NCBI RefSeq assembly: GCF_039729015.1
Contig: NZ_CP155792.1
Location: 206,001 to 270,000, forward strand
Direction: 5' to 3'
DNA from: Blastococcus sp. HT6-30
GTDB lineage: Bacteria > Actinomycetota > Actinomycetes > Mycobacteriales > Geodermatophilaceae
DNA length: 64,000 nucleotides
Every line of letters starts with the position of its first letter. Position 1 is the first letter of the stretch. Positions 16,882 to 26,668 of this stretch are shown piece by piece. The notes below the pieces were generated by a model. The model was not told the origin of the DNA. It ran no database searches and saw only the letters and a program-made list of their open reading frames with translations. A program made the position numbers and the translations under genes.

Positions 16882-17819
16882 CCGGTTACCTGGTCCGGCG
16901 GATCGGCCAGTCCGCGGTCGTCCTCGCCGGGGTGAGCGTCATCGTGTTCGGCCTGGTGCACCTCGTACCGGGCGATCCGGTGCGCCTCGCGCTGGGCACG
17001 CGGTTCTCCCAGGAGAGCTACGACGCACTGCGCGAGCGTTCGGGGCTGGACCAGCCGCTGATCGAGCAGTTCTTCACCTGGTTCGGCCGGGCGCTGACCG
17101 GCGACCTGGGCGTGAGCTTCCGCAGCGGCGAGACGGTGACCTCGCAGATCGCCGAGCGGCTGCCGGCCACGCTGACGCTGGCGTTCGCCTCGATCCTGGT
17201 CGCGCTGCTCATCGCGGTCCCGCTCGGCACGATCTCGGCGCTGCGGCCGCGGTCGATCATCGACCGCGTCGCCACGGTGGTCAGCCAGTTCGGCATCTCG
17301 GTGCCCGACTTCTGGATGGGCATCGTGCTCATCCTGATCTTCGCCGGGACGCTGGGCTGGCTGCCGTCGGGTGGCTACGTGCCGCTGACCGAGGACCCGG
17401 GCGCCTGGCTCCAGCGCCTGCTCATGCCCGCGCTGGTGACCGGGGTGGTCTCCGGCTCGGTCATCACCCGGTTCGTGCGGTCCAGCATGCTCGAGGCGCT
17501 GGGCTCGGACCACGTGCGGACGGCGCAGGCCAAGGGGCTGCCCACCCGGCAGGTGTTCACCTGGCACGTGCTGCGCAACGCCTTGCTGCCGCTGGTCACG
17601 GTGACCGGCGTGCAGCTGGCCTACCTGCTCTCCGGGGTCGTGGTCGTGGAGATCGTCTTCTCCTGGCCGGGGCTGGGGCAGCTCGCGCTGCAGGCGGTGC
17701 AGGCCCGCGACTACCCGGTGCTGCAGGGCGCGATCCTGCTGTTCGCCGTCGTCTTCCTGGTGATCAACCTCGTCGTCGACCTGCTCTACACCGCCATCGA
17801 CCCGCGGATCCGCCGATGA
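16878..17819 (+). CDS. Peptide ABC transporter permease (DppB-like), probable CTG start
   Basis: A 313-residue inner-membrane permease with six predicted helices and the EAA loop (LGSDHVRTAQAKGLP) that docks the ATPases. The N-terminus TGYLVRRIGQSAVVL is where DppB proteins begin, but the only in-frame codon there is CTG, inside CTGA overlapping the stop of the binding-protein gene. The next GTG (16931) would remove the first helix. I therefore infer a CTG start used by translational coupling. DppC follows with an ATGA overlap. Confidence 0.85.
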   Translation: MTGYLVRRIGQSAVVLAGVSVIVFGLVHLVPGDPVRLALGTRFSQESYDALRERSGLDQPLIEQFFTWFGRALTGDLGVSFRSGETVTSQIAERLPATLTLAFASILVALLIAVPLGTISALRPRSIIDRVATVVSQFGISVPDFWMGIVLILIFAGTLGWLPSGGYVPLTEDPGAWLQRLLMPALVTGVVSGSVITRFVRSSMLEALGSDHVRTAQAKGLPTRQVFTWHVLRNALLPLVTVTGVQLAYLLSGVVVVEIVFSWPGLGQLALQAVQARDYPVLQGAILLFAVVFLVINLVVDLLYTAIDPRIRR

Positions 17820-18814
17820 GCATCCAGCCGACACCGGGCCCGCCGCCCTACCAGGAGCCGGGGGGCGAGCGCCGCCCGGAGACCCCCGAGGAGCCCCCGG
17901 GTGGATCGCCGCAGCGGGAGTCCCGGTCGGGGCCGGCGACGCTGCGGCCGGCCCGCCCGCGCTGGCGGGAGACGCTCAGCCTGCTGGCGCACAACCCGAC
18001 GGCGGCCATCGCGTCGGTGGTGCTGCTGCTGATCGTGGTGGTGGCGATCTTCGACGACGCCATCGCGCCCGCCGGGGCCAACGACATCGAGGTGGCCGAC
18101 CGGCTGCAGTCCCCCAGCTGGGAGCACCCGTTCGGCACCGACGACCTCGGCCGGGACATCCTCAGCCGGGTCATCCTCGGCGCCTCGGTGTCGCTGAGGG
18201 TCGGCTTCCTGGCGGTCGGCTTCGCGCTGGTCGTCGGCACGATGATCGGCCTGCTCGCCGGCTACTACGGCAGGTGGGTCGACGACGTCCTCATGCGGGT
18301 CATGGACATGCTGTTCGCGTTCCCGGCGGTGCTGCTGGCGATCGCCGTCCTCGCCGTCCGGGGGCCCGGATCGGGCAACACCGCGCTGGCGATCGGCATC
18401 GTCTACACGCCGATCTTCGCCCGCGTCACCCGCGCCAGCGTGCTCGGCGTGCGCGAGGAGGTCTACGTGCGGGCGTCCCGGTCCGTGGGCGCCTCGGACT
18501 GGCGGATCCTGACCCGGCACATCCTCCCGAACGCCGCGCCGCCGATCATCGTGCAGACCTCGATCAGCCTGGCCTTCGCCGTGCTCGCCGAGGCGGCGCT
18601 GTCGTTCCTCGGCCTGGGCACCCAGCCGCCGAACCCGTCGTGGGGGCTGATGCTGGCCGAGGGGCGCGGGTACATCGAGCTGGCCTGGTGGCTGGCGTTC
18701 TTCCCGGGGATGGCGATCTTCCTGACCGTGCTCTGCTTCAACCTGCTCGGTGACGGGCTCCGTGACGCGCTCGACCCGAGGCAGCGCACGCTGATGGCCG
18801 GGGGTGGCAAGTGA
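17816..18814 (+). CDS. Peptide ABC transporter permease (DppC-like)
   Basis: A 332-residue permease with a long Pro/Arg-rich cytoplasmic N-terminus (about 60 residues), then six helices. The family motif HPFGTDDLGRDILSRV is near residue 100 and the EAA loop (VYVRASRSVGASDWRI) near 220. Overlaps of four bases with the genes on both sides indicate a single translationally coupled operon. It pairs with the DppB-like subunit to form the channel. Confidence 0.92.
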   Translation: MSIQPTPGPPPYQEPGGERRPETPEEPPGGSPQRESRSGPATLRPARPRWRETLSLLAHNPTAAIASVVLLLIVVVAIFDDAIAPAGANDIEVADRLQSPSWEHPFGTDDLGRDILSRVILGASVSLRVGFLAVGFALVVGTMIGLLAGYYGRWVDDVLMRVMDMLFAFPAVLLAIAVLAVRGPGSGNTALAIGIVYTPIFARVTRASVLGVREEVYVRASRSVGASDWRILTRHILPNAAPPIIVQTSISLAFAVLAEAALSFLGLGTQPPNPSWGLMLAEGRGYIELAWWLAFFPGMAIFLTVLCFNLLGDGLRDALDPRQRTLMAGGGK

Positions 18815-19917
18815 GCGGCGGCCGGCCGGCCGGCGAGCCGGTGCTGGAGGTATCGGACCTGCGGGTGCGGCTGCGCACCCCGCGCGGCCCGGCCGACGTC
18901 GTCAACGGGCTGAGCTACACCGTCGGGGCGGGGGAGACCGTCGCCGTCGTCGGGGAGTCCGGCAGCGGCAAGAGCGTCTCGGTGCTGGCCCTCCTCGGCC
19001 TGCTGCCCGCGCGGGTGGCGACGGTGACCGGCCGGGCGCTGCTGCAGGGCGAGGACCTGCTGACCATGTCGCCGGACCGGCTGCGCCAGGTGCGCGGCCC
19101 CGGCGCCGGCATGGTGTTCCAGGACCCGATGACGTCGCTGAACCCGGTGCTCACCATCGGCCGTCAGCTGGTCGAGGGCATCCGGGCGCACGGCGACGTC
19201 TCCAGGTCCGACGCCCGGGCCCGGGCCGCGGAGCTGCTCCGCGAGGTGGGGCTGCCCGACCCCGAGCGGGCGCTGGACCGCTATCCGCACGAGCTCTCCG
19301 GTGGGATGCGCCAGCGGGTCGTCATCGCCATCGCGCTGAGCAACTCGCCGTCGCTGCTCATCGCCGATGAGGCGACGACGGCGCTGGACGTCACCGTGCA
19401 GGCGCAGATCATCGACCTGGTCGGGAAGCTGCAGGCCGAGCACGGCACCGGCGTCATCTGGATCACCCACGACCTCGGCGTCGTCGCGGGCATCGCCGAC
19501 CGGGTGCTGGTCATGTACGGCGGGCGCTGCGTGGAGGACGGCACGGTCGACGACGTCCTCGAGCACCCGGCGCACCCGTACACCCGCGGGCTGCTGGGCT
19601 CGCTGCCCGACCTGGCCGCGCCGGTGGGCCCCGACGGCGAGGTCCCCGAGCTGACCGCCGTCCCCGGCCTGCCGCCCCCGCCCACCGACCTGCCGCCGGG
19701 CTGCGTCTTCTGGCCGCGGTGCCCGGTGCGCTCGGACCCGCGCTGCGAGACCGAGCAGCCGCCGCTGGCCGTCGTCTCCCGCGCCGCTGCGGGCGGGCCG
19801 GCGGGAGCCACGGCGTCCGGCGCGTATCCGGGCGACGGCGCCACCGACGGCGCCGGGTTGCCGCACCGCGCGGCGACCTGGTGCGCCGAGACGGCGGACG
19901 GGGGGAGCAGGGGATGA
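18811..19917 (+). CDS. Peptide ABC transporter ATPase (DppD-like)
   Basis: A 368-residue ATPase with Walker A GESGSGKS, signature LSGGMRQR, Walker [10 protein letters not shown] and the oligopeptide-transporter C-terminal extension with Cys pairs ([16 protein letters not shown] and a later Cys), which in relatives holds an iron-sulfur cluster. GTG start overlaps the permease by four bases. Works as a heterodimer with the next gene. Confidence 0.93.
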   Translation: MSGGRPAGEPVLEVSDLRVRLRTPRGPADVVNGLSYTVGAGETVAVVGESGSGKSVSVLALLGLLPARVATVTGRALLQGEDLLTMSPDRLRQVRGPGAGMVFQDPMTSLNPVLTIGRQLVEGIRAHGDVSRSDARARAAELLREVGLPDPERALDRYPHELSGGMRQRVVIAIALSNSPSLLIADEATTALDVTVQAQIIDLVGKLQAEHGTGVIWITHDLGVVAGIADRVLVMYGGRCVEDGTVDDVLEHPAHPYTRGLLGSLPDLAAPVGPDGEVPELTAVPGLPPPPTDLPPGCVFWPRCPVRSDPRCETEQPPLAVVSRAAAGGPAGATASGAYPGDGATDGAGLPHRAATWCAETADGGSRG

Positions 19918-20951
19918 GCGAGGACGTGCTGGTCTCCGCCCGCGGGCTGGAGGTGCACTTCCCCGTCGGGGGCGGCGGCCTCCGGCGGGCGCCGGGCGGT
20001 GTGCTGCGCGCGGTGGACGGGGTCGACCTGGACATCCTGCGCGGTGAGACGCTCGGCCTGGTCGGTGAGTCCGGCTGCGGGAAGTCCACGCTGGGCAACG
20101 CGCTGCTGCGCCTGATCCCGCCCACCGGGGGCACGGTCACCTTCGACGGCACCGACGTCACCTCACTGGACCGCCGCGGCCTCAAGGAGATGCGCCGCCG
20201 GGCCGGGATGGTGTTCCAGGACCCGTTCGCCTCGCTCGACCCGCGCCGCACCGTGGCGCAGACGGTCAGCGAGCCGCTGGAGGTGCACGGCCTGCGGTCG
20301 GGCAGGCAGGAGCGCGCCGCCCGGGTCGGGGAGCTGCTGGAGCTGGTCGGCCTGGACCCGGTGGTGGCCGGCCGCTATCCCCACGAGTTCTCCGGCGGCC
20401 AGCGGCAGCGCGTCGGGATCGCGCGTGCGCTGGCGGGGGAGCCGGACTTCCTGGTCTGCGACGAGGCGATCGCCTCCCTCGACGTTAGCGTCCAGGCCCA
20501 GGTGCTCAACCTGCTGCGCCGCCTGCAGCGGCAGCTGGGGCTCACGCTGCTGTTCATCTCCCACGACCTGTCCGCCGTCCGGCACATCTCCGACCGGATC
20601 GCGGTCATGTACCTGGGCCGGGTCGTGGAGATCGGCCCGGCGGCGGCCGTGGGCAGCGATCCGCAGATGCCCTACACGCAGGCGCTGCTGTCGGCGGTCC
20701 CGGTGCCGCACCCGGCGAAGGAGCGGGCGCGGCAGCGGATCGTCCTGACCGGCGACGTCCCCTCGCCGTCGGCCGTTCCCAGCGGCTGCCGGTTCCGCAC
20801 CCGCTGCCCGTACGTCTTCGAGCCCTGCGACGACGTCGACCCCGCGCTGCAGCCGGCCGGGGCGCCCGGTCAGCTGGCCGCGTGCCACCTGCACGGCGTC
20901 GTCGGCACCCCGGTGACGCGGACCCCCGAGGGCGTCACCGCCGACCCCTGA
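19914..20951 (+). CDS. Peptide ABC transporter ATPase (DppF-like)
   Basis: A 345-residue ATPase: Walker [10 protein letters not shown]-loop [10 protein letters not shown], signature FSGGQRQR, Walker [12 protein letters not shown] and H-loop ISHDLS. The C-terminal extension again has a Cys cluster ([15 protein letters not shown]). Walker B has DEAIA where many paralogues have DEPVS, without loss of the catalytic Glu. It overlaps the DppD-like gene by four bases and ends the operon 25 bases before a convergent MFS gene. Confidence 0.93.
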   Translation: MSEDVLVSARGLEVHFPVGGGGLRRAPGGVLRAVDGVDLDILRGETLGLVGESGCGKSTLGNALLRLIPPTGGTVTFDGTDVTSLDRRGLKEMRRRAGMVFQDPFASLDPRRTVAQTVSEPLEVHGLRSGRQERAARVGELLELVGLDPVVAGRYPHEFSGGQRQRVGIARALAGEPDFLVCDEAIASLDVSVQAQVLNLLRRLQRQLGLTLLFISHDLSAVRHISDRIAVMYLGRVVEIGPAAAVGSDPQMPYTQALLSAVPVPHPAKERARQRIVLTGDVPSPSAVPSGCRFRTRCPYVFEPCDDVDPALQPAGAPGQLAACHLHGVVGTPVTRTPEGVTADP

Positions 20952-20975
20952 CCGATCAACAGGCCGGGGTGGGGC

Positions 20976-22193
20976 TCAGACCTCCGCGCCGACCAGGCGG
21001 GGGCGGGCGGCGGCGAGCCCGACGGCGAGCTGCGCGAGCACGACGACCAGGAGCAGTACCAGCCCCGGGGCCCAGGTGTCGGTCGCCTCGTGCAGCAGGC
21101 CGACACCGAGCGGGCCGGTGGCGGCGAGCAGGTACCCCACGCTCTGCGCCGCCGCGGACAGCCGGCCGGTCTGGGCGACGTCGCGGGTGCGCTGCAGGAT
21201 CAGCGTCATCGCCAGCGGGAACGCCGAGCCGGTGCCGAGCCCGAAGAGGAGCACCCACAGCAACGGCGCCGCCGCCGGGGCGACCAGGAGCCCGGTGATG
21301 GCCGCCAGCACCGGCAGCGTGCCCAGCAGCACCCACCCCTGCTGGCCGGGGCGGCGGGCGGCCAGTGGCGGGACGACGAGCGACGCGGGCAGCCCCAGCG
21401 CCGCCGCGAGCGCCAGCAGACCGCCGGCGGCCACGGGGGAGACGCCGGACTCCGCCTCCAGCACGTCCGCCAGCCAGGTGAGCATCGTGTAGAAGGAGAG
21501 CGACTGGAGCCCGAAGAAGAGCGTCACCGCGAGCGCCACGCGGTCGCGCAGCACGGCGGTCCGGGCACCCTGGGGAGCGGCGGCCGGCCGCGGCAGGTCC
21601 CGCCGTGCCCGGGTGAGGGCGGCCATGGCGACCAGCGCCGCCACCACCGGCACGCCCCAGAGCAGCAGACCGGCCAGGGCGCTGCCGGCGGCGCCGGCCA
21701 GCGGCTGGGCGAGGCCCGCGCCGATGCTGGCCGAGGCGGCCATGGAGGCGGTGATCACGCCGAGCACGAGCGCGCTGCGGTTGCCGTACTCCGCGCGGGC
21801 CGCCGCGGGCAGCAGCACGTTGGCCACGGCGATGCCACCGGTGAGGAGCGCGGTGCCGACGTACAGCCCGGGCGCCCCGGCCAGGCGCAGCAGGATGCCG
21901 ACGGTCAGGGCGACGACGCCCAGCAGCACGGCCCGGTGCACGCCGAACCGCACGGCCAGCGCCGGGGCGAAGGGGGAGACCAGCCCGAAGCACACCAGCG
22001 GCAGGGCGGTGACGACGGCGAGCGCCCCCGTGGAGAGCGACAACTCGTTCCCGAGCTCGCCCAGCAGCGGGCCGACGGCGGTGAAGGGGGCACGCAGGCA
22101 GAGCGCCACGAGGACCAGGACGGCGGCGGGCAGCGCCAGCAGCCAGACCGGTCGGGTGCGCGGAACCTGGTGCGCCTCGGTGCCCGGTGCCAT
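20976..22193 (-). CDS. MFS transporter, CynX/NimT type
   Basis: A 405-residue transporter with twelve hydrophobic segments and a short cytoplasmic loop in the middle (TRARRDLPRPAAAPQGAR). The first-helix pattern LRAPFTAVGPLLGEL is typical of the CynX/NimT branch (cyanate, nitroimidazole and similar small solutes). The substrate is unknown. ATG at 22193 was chosen over an upstream ATG at 22286 because homology begins there; GGAG lies close before it. It is divergent from the tRNA-Ser gene. Confidence 0.85.
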   Translation of the reverse strand: MAPGTEAHQVPRTRPVWLLALPAAVLVLVALCLRAPFTAVGPLLGELGNELSLSTGALAVVTALPLVCFGLVSPFAPALAVRFGVHRAVLLGVVALTVGILLRLAGAPGLYVGTALLTGGIAVANVLLPAAARAEYGNRSALVLGVITASMAASASIGAGLAQPLAGAAGSALAGLLLWGVPVVAALVAMAALTRARRDLPRPAAAPQGARTAVLRDRVALAVTLFFGLQSLSFYTMLTWLADVLEAESGVSPVAAGGLLALAAALGLPASLVVPPLAARRPGQQGWVLLGTLPVLAAITGLLVAPAAAPLLWVLLFGLGTGSAFPLAMTLILQRTRDVAQTGRLSAAAQSVGYLLAATGPLGVGLLHEATDTWAPGLVLLLVVVLAQLAVGLAAARPRLVGAEV

Positions 22194-22302
22194 GACTCCA
22201 TGCTGGCCCCCCGCCCGCCAGGCGCCCGCATCGGGTGCGGCGGCGGCCGGGCAGACGCTCCGCGCGACCGGCGGCCGCGCAGGCACTAGCCTCGACGCGC
22301 CA

Positions 22303-22390
22303 GGAGGGCTCGCCTAGTGGCCGATGGCGGCGGTCTTGAAAACCGCTAAGAGGTAACCCCTCTTCGTGGGTTCGAATCCCACGCCCTCCG
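22303..22390 (+). tRNA. tRNA-Ser (anticodon UGA)
   Basis: An 88-base gene with a 7-bp acceptor stem (GGAGGGC/GCCCTCC), anticodon stem GCGGT/ACCGC around CTTGAAA with anticodon TGA at 22337-22339, a long variable arm (AAGAGGTAACCCCTCTT), and the T-arm GTGGGTTCGAATCCCAC. The long variable arm and UGA anticodon identify serine. CCA is not encoded. Confidence 0.95.
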
Positions 22391-22484
22391 CTCTCGTAGG
22401 GGCAGCTCCCGCCGGACGGTGGGGGAGGCCGTCCCGGCGTTCCGCGGCCACCGGCGGGACGCGAGGAGGTGGAACGCTCCGGTC

Positions 22485-23114
22485 GTGACCTGGCCGGCCT
22501 ACGCCTCCTTCCTCGTCGTCGCCGTGGTCCTCGTCGTCATCCCCGGGCCGGACTTCGCAGTGGTCGTCAAGAACGCCGTGGCGGGCGGCCGCCGGCGAGG
22601 AGCGTGGTGCTCGGTCGGTGTCGCCGGCGCAGCCGCAGCGCAGGGCATCGCCGCCGTCGCGGGCCTCGGTGCGACGATCGCCCATGCGCAGCCGCTGTTC
22701 CGGGCGATCACCTGGGCGGGCATCGCCTACCTGGTCCTGCTGGCCGCCCAGGCGATCCGGTCGGCGGTCGTCGGGACGTACCCGCCCCTCGACCACGGCG
22801 ACACCGCTCCGGGCCGGGCCGCGTCGTCCGGCTGGCGGGAGGGCTTCCTGGTCAACATCACCAACCCGAAGGTGCTCGTCTTCTACCTCGCGGTGCTCCC
22901 GCAGTTCCTCGGCCCGCACTCCGGACCCGTCGCGATGGGCGCGCTGTCCCTCACGCACGCGGCGCTGACGCTGCTGTACCTGCTGCTCCTGGTCGCCGGA
23001 GTGCACCGGGCCCGGCATGTCCTCGGCCGTCGCCGAGTGCGCCGATCGCTCGATGCGGTCACGGCGGCCGCGCTGCTCGGCTTCGGTGTCCGGCTGGTCG
23101 CCCAGAGCCCGTAG
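22485..23114 (+). CDS. LysE/RhtB-family amino acid exporter
   Basis: A 209-residue membrane protein with six hydrophobic segments. The diagnostic IPGPDFAVVVKNAVAGGRRRG lies near residue 22 and NITNPKVLVFYLAVLPQF near 130, both signatures of LysE/RhtB exporters. The first methionine-equivalent is GTG at 22485; the GGAGG upstream is somewhat far (about 17 bases). The exported amino acid cannot be told. Ends in TAG. Confidence 0.88.
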   Translation: MTWPAYASFLVVAVVLVVIPGPDFAVVVKNAVAGGRRRGAWCSVGVAGAAAAQGIAAVAGLGATIAHAQPLFRAITWAGIAYLVLLAAQAIRSAVVGTYPPLDHGDTAPGRAASSGWREGFLVNITNPKVLVFYLAVLPQFLGPHSGPVAMGALSLTHAALTLLYLLLLVAGVHRARHVLGRRRVRRSLDAVTAAALLGFGVRLVAQSP

Positions 23115-23293
23115 GCCGGGGGCCGGACCCGCCCGCGGCACCCGTCCCGACATGCCGGGCGAGCTCGCCGTACGGGGATGACCGCACGCACGCGAAGGCG
23201 CGTTCGCGCTGGTCAGAGCAGTACTTGTCGACATGGCGGTGTCGCGGGGAAGGGGTCACCGGGCGCCGCGGGGGCCGGTTGCAACGATCGGGT

Positions 23294-23329
23294 GACGGCC
23301 GGTTCCGGGATGTCCCGGAACCGGCCGTC
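23294..23329. repeat. 36-base perfect palindrome
   Basis: Two 17-base arms starting GACGGCCGGTTCCGGGA are exact reverse complements separated by TG. It lies in the 292-base gap between the LysE gene and the next CDS. No T-run follows. It may be a factor-independent terminator of the GC-rich kind or a large operator; nothing else recognisable is in this gap. Confidence 0.8.
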
Positions 23330-23406
23330 CACGCCGGTGCGGCGACGTAGCTTCGCTCCTGACCGCGGTACTTCCCCGCCGCGCGAACGCACCGAGGAGC
23401 ACCCAC

Positions 23407-24279
23407 GTGATCATGGACGCGATGCTGCTGTGGCCGACCGTCGCGGTTGTCGGCTTCCTCCTCTGCACCGCTGTGGTGGTCGCCCTCGGCGCCAGCTCCA
23501 CCGCCCGCTACGAGTACGCGCGCGCCGCGGCGCAGCAGAGCGCGCAGCGCTCGGCCGCCCGCACCGCCGGCACCCACCCGGCGGGGCGCCGGGCCGCAGC
23601 CCACGCCGGCGGGAGCGCGCAGCCGCAGGCCCGCCGGCAGGCGGTCGCCCTCGCCACCGAGCCGGCCCCGGCGTCCGCGCCCGCCGCCCCGGCGTCCGCG
23701 CCCGCCGCCCCGGCGTCCCCCGCGCTCGGCTGGCTGCTGGTCGACGACGCGGCGCGGGTGCTGGCCGGCCCGTTCGACGACCGGATCGACGCCGAGTGGG
23801 CCGCCCTCGCCGGCGGCCTGTCCCCCGTCGCCGTCGCCGTCTTCGGCCTCGCGCGCCCCGACGGGACCGTCGCTCCCCGGCCCACCCCGGCCGACCAGGC
23901 GTGGCTGGCCGAGCTCGGCGACCAGCTGGACCGGCTGCCCGAGGACTGGGACGCGCTGCTCACCGACACCGACCCGCTGACCACCCTGGTGGTGGAGGTC
24001 GCCGCGGCGCTGGCCGAGGCGGGGATGCCGCTGTACGACGCCGCCTCGGGTGCCTCGGCCGGTGGCGTCTGCCTGGTGCCCGAGACCGGCTCCTGCGGTG
24101 TGCTGGTCAGCTGGCGGACGCACGACCGGATGAGCGTCCTGGGCTCCCGTGGGGAGTCGGCGCACACCGCGGTGCAGGAGCTCATGAACACCGCGGTCGC
24201 CGACACCCTCGCCGAGCTCGGGTTCGTCGTCCAGACCTCCGGATCCACCGGGGTCACACTGGTGACGGCGCTGCGCTGA
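23407..24279 (+). CDS. Membrane-anchored protein of unknown function
   Basis: 290 residues. One N-terminal membrane segment (LLWPTVAVVGFLLCTAVVVALG), a stretch rich in Ala, Arg and Gln, a spacer with a tandem ASAPAAP repeat (about residues 90-104), then a folded domain of about 180 residues with little similarity I can name. The sequence of the last part (PETGSCGVLVSWRTHDRMS, VQELMNTAVADTLAELGF) suggests a small alpha/beta domain on the cytoplasmic or extracellular side depending on topology. Start is GTG 23407 or ATG 23413. Function unknown. Confidence 0.7.
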   Translation: MIMDAMLLWPTVAVVGFLLCTAVVVALGASSTARYEYARAAAQQSAQRSAARTAGTHPAGRRAAAHAGGSAQPQARRQAVALATEPAPASAPAAPASAPAAPASPALGWLLVDDAARVLAGPFDDRIDAEWAALAGGLSPVAVAVFGLARPDGTVAPRPTPADQAWLAELGDQLDRLPEDWDALLTDTDPLTTLVVEVAAALAEAGMPLYDAASGASAGGVCLVPETGSCGVLVSWRTHDRMSVLGSRGESAHTAVQELMNTAVADTLAELGFVVQTSGSTGVTLVTALR

Positions 24280-24293
24280 CCGGCGCGGGAGCC

Positions 24294-25430
24294 CTACTCC
24301 CCGGCCGACGCCGGCGGGCGCAGGTGGCGGGCGGCGCCGGCCAGCGCCGGCAGGGTCAGCCGGCCGTCGGCCAGCCCCAGCACCACCACGTCGTCGAACA
24401 CCCGCTGGGACGCCGCGGCGGCCCGGAAGACCGCGTCCATGAACACCGGCCAGCGGCTGAGACCCGACGCCACGGAGGAGTGCCTCAGGTGGTGGCCGAG
24501 CCGGCCGGCCAGCGCCCACCGGTAGACCGCACCGGCGTCCGCGCCGGAGCCGGCGGCCCCGCCGGCCAGCGCACCGGAGAGGACGGCGTAGAAGATGCCC
24601 TCGCCGGTGAGCGGGTTGATCAGCGACGCCGCGTCGCCGGCCAGCAGGACCCGGCCGTCGGGCTGGCGCGGGCGGCCGGTGCTCAGCGGCAGCCGGTGCG
24701 CGCGGAGCTCGTCGGCCACCACCCCGGGCAGCAGGCGCTGCAACCCGTCGACGAGGGCGGCGCGCGTGGCCCCGCCCGAGACCAGCTCGCCGTAGCCTAC
24801 GTTGGCCCGCCCGTCCCCGAGCGGGAACGACCAGGCGTAGGCCGGCCACCGCTGCTCGGTCGTGGTGATGACCTGGACGCCGCGCTGCCCTGGTGGCTCG
24901 GGTGCGTAGCCCCGGATGGCGACGGCCAGCTGGTCGGGGCGGTTGCGGCCGACGTCCACGGCGCGGCGGACCACCGACTCCGCGCCGTCGGCGCCGATGA
25001 GGACCCCGGCCGTGACGGAACCGTCCACCTCGACGGCGTCGGGGTGGACCACGACGGACCGGACCACCTGGCGGCGCAGCACCGCCCCGGCCTCCCGGGC
25101 GGCCGCGATCAGCCGCGCGTCGAGCACCGCCCGGGGAATCACGTACGAGGGCCGGGCGGTGGCCCGCTCGACCGTCGCGCCGCCGGGGGAGCGCAGCCGC
25201 AGCCGGGGCACGGCCGGATAGCCGTCGGTGACCGTTGCGGGATCCACGCCGAGCCCGGCGAGGACGTCGAGCGCCTCCGCGGCGATGCCGTCGCCGCACA
25301 CCTTGTCGCGGGGGAAGTCGGCCCGGTCGAGCACCAGCACGCGGGCCGAGGGGCGGGCCCGCCGGGCGGCCAGTGCGGCGGCTGCGCCGGCCGGCCCCCC
25401 GCCGACGACGACGACGTCCCAGTGCTCCAC
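24294..25430 (-). CDS. Geranylgeranyl-reductase-family FAD oxidoreductase
   Basis: A 378-residue flavoprotein. It starts with the Rossmann dinucleotide motif VVVGGGPAGAAAALAA, has FPRDKVCGDGI (the family hallmark) near residue 45 and LLAGDAASLINPLTGEGI near 280, the second FAD motif. Members reduce isoprenoid chains of menaquinone, lipids or carotenoids; menB a few kilobases away makes menaquinone side-chain reduction an attractive but unproven role. GTG at 25430 was taken because the Rossmann fold begins six residues later. Ends in TAG. Confidence 0.85.
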   Translation of the reverse strand: MEHWDVVVVGGGPAGAAAALAARRARPSARVLVLDRADFPRDKVCGDGIAAEALDVLAGLGVDPATVTDGYPAVPRLRLRSPGGATVERATARPSYVIPRAVLDARLIAAAREAGAVLRRQVVRSVVVHPDAVEVDGSVTAGVLIGADGAESVVRRAVDVGRNRPDQLAVAIRGYAPEPPGQRGVQVITTTEQRWPAYAWSFPLGDGRANVGYGELVSGGATRAALVDGLQRLLPGVVADELRAHRLPLSTGRPRQPDGRVLLAGDAASLINPLTGEGIFYAVLSGALAGGAAGSGADAGAVYRWALAGRLGHHLRHSSVASGLSRWPVFMDAVFRAAAASQRVFDDVVVLGLADGRLTLPALAGAARHLRPPASAGE

Positions 25431-25476
25431 GGGCCCGACGCTAGGCAGCGTGGCGGCCGGGCGCACGCCCCGCCGA

Positions 25477-26049
25477 TCAAGCCGGCGGCGGGGCGGTCCA
25501 CTTCCGCGCTGGGTGCCGGTAACCCTCGGTGAACTCCAGCAGCGCGCCCGCGTCCTGCACCACGCCCAGCGCATCGAGCCGGGCGCCGTCCAGGTAGCCG
25601 TCGTCGACCATGCGCCGCAGCTGGGCCAGCAGGGGCTGCCAGAACCCGTCGACGTCGAGCAGGGCGGTGGGCTTGGCGTGCAGCCCGAGCATCCCCCACG
25701 TCCAGGCCTCGAACAGCTCCTCGAGCGTGCCCGCGGCGCCGGGCAGCGCGACGAACGCGTCGGAGAGCTCGGCCATGCGGGCCTTGCGCTCGTGCATCGA
25801 GTGCACGACCTCCAGCCGCGGCAGACCCGGATGGGCCAGCTCGTCGTCGACCAGGTGCTGCGGGATGACCCCGACCACCTCGCCGCCGGCGGCCAGCGCC
25901 GCGTCGGCGACCACGCCCATCATCCCGACGTGCCCGCCGCCGTAGACGATCCCGACCCCGGCCCTCGCCAGCCCGGTGGCGAAGGCCGCGGCGGCCTCGG
26001 CGTGCGCGGGCGGGCCGGCGTGGGACCCGGTGAAGACGGCGATCCGCAC
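25477..26049 (-). CDS. LOG-family protein (TIGR00730)
   Basis: A 190-residue Rossmann protein of the lysine-decarboxylase-like/LOG family, which hydrolyses nucleoside monophosphates such as cytokinin ribotides to base and ribose phosphate. [18 protein letters not shown] is near residue 35 and the phosphate motif near 104 reads PGAAGTLEE in place of the usual PGGxGTLEE. The Arg in MHERKARM is present. The Gly to Ala change at the phosphate loop may reduce activity. It ends eight bases before the start side of the MaoC-like gene's stop, on the same strand. Confidence 0.85.
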   Translation of the reverse strand: MRIAVFTGSHAGPPAHAEAAAAFATGLARAGVGIVYGGGHVGMMGVVADAALAAGGEVVGVIPQHLVDDELAHPGLPRLEVVHSMHERKARMAELSDAFVALPGAAGTLEELFEAWTWGMLGLHAKPTALLDVDGFWQPLLAQLRRMVDDGYLDGARLDALGVVQDAGALLEFTEGYRHPARKWTAPPPA

Positions 26050-26056
26050 GCGCGGA

Positions 26057-26515
26057 TCAGCCGCGGTAGTAGCGGAAGACCGGCTCGGCGATGCAGACCG
26101 GCTTGTCGCCGCCCTCGCGCTCGATGACGGCGGCCAGCGTCACCTGCAGGCCGCCGGCCACCTCCTCGACCGACTTCGCGGTCGCGGTGAGCCGCACCCG
26201 GGAGCCGACCGGCACCGGGGACGGGAAGCGCACCTTGTTCAGGCCGTAGTTGACGGCCATCACCGTGTCGGTCACGGCGAGGACCTGCCCCGAGAGCGTG
26301 GCGAGCAGCGACAGCGTGAGGTAGCCGTGGGCGATCGGGCCGCCGAAGGGGCTCTCGGCCTTGGCGCGCTCGACGTCGACGTGGATCCACTGGTGGTCGC
26401 CGGTCGCGTCGGCGAAGAGGTTCACGTGCTCCTGGGTGACCTCGTGCCAGTCGCTGGTGCCCAGCTGGGTGCCGACGAGTCCGGGGACCTCGGCCATGGT
26501 GGTGGTGGTGCTCAT
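26057..26515 (-). CDS. MaoC-family (R)-specific enoyl-CoA hydratase
   Basis: A 152-residue single-hotdog enzyme. The hydratase motif is [18 protein letters not shown] with Asp and His, followed by [12 protein letters not shown]. It hydrates trans-2-enoyl-CoA to (R)-3-hydroxyacyl-CoA. ATG at 26515 has GGAGGAATT upstream. It is divergent from the NUDIX gene, with the palindromic repeat at 26567 between them. Confidence 0.9.
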   Translation of the reverse strand: MSTTTTMAEVPGLVGTQLGTSDWHEVTQEHVNLFADATGDHQWIHVDVERAKAESPFGGPIAHGYLTLSLLATLSGQVLAVTDTVMAVNYGLNKVRFPSPVPVGSRVRLTATAKSVEEVAGGLQVTLAAVIEREGGDKPVCIAEPVFRYYRG

Positions 26516-26566
26516 GCGCGCAATTCCTCCGTCGGACGTGCGGATGCCTCCCTGCAACCTAGTCCC

Positions 26567-26616
26567 GCGGGACGTCGGTCTCTGCTTCGCAAGCGAAGCA
26601 GAGACCGACGTCCCGC
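26567..26616. repeat. Palindromic intergenic repeat, copy 2 of 3
   Basis: A 50-base inverted repeat with arms running through GACGTCGGTCTCTGCTTCGC and its exact complement, and only AA unpaired at the centre. It lies between two divergent genes (MaoC-like and NUDIX), which excludes a terminator role for this copy. Same arm as the copies at 5691 and 31257. Confidence 0.9.
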
Positions 26617-26668
26617 AGGACACCCCTTGGCCTCGCGGGGAGGGCGCGGGACCGGGTTCACTGGGCGG

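Noticed and set aside
22303-22390. tRNA with UGA-related anticodon as a possible tRNA-Sec
   Set aside because: It has a 7-bp acceptor stem, 88 bases and anticodon UGA (reads UCA), all normal for tRNA-Ser; tRNA-Sec has a longer acceptor/T-stem and would need anticodon CUA here.
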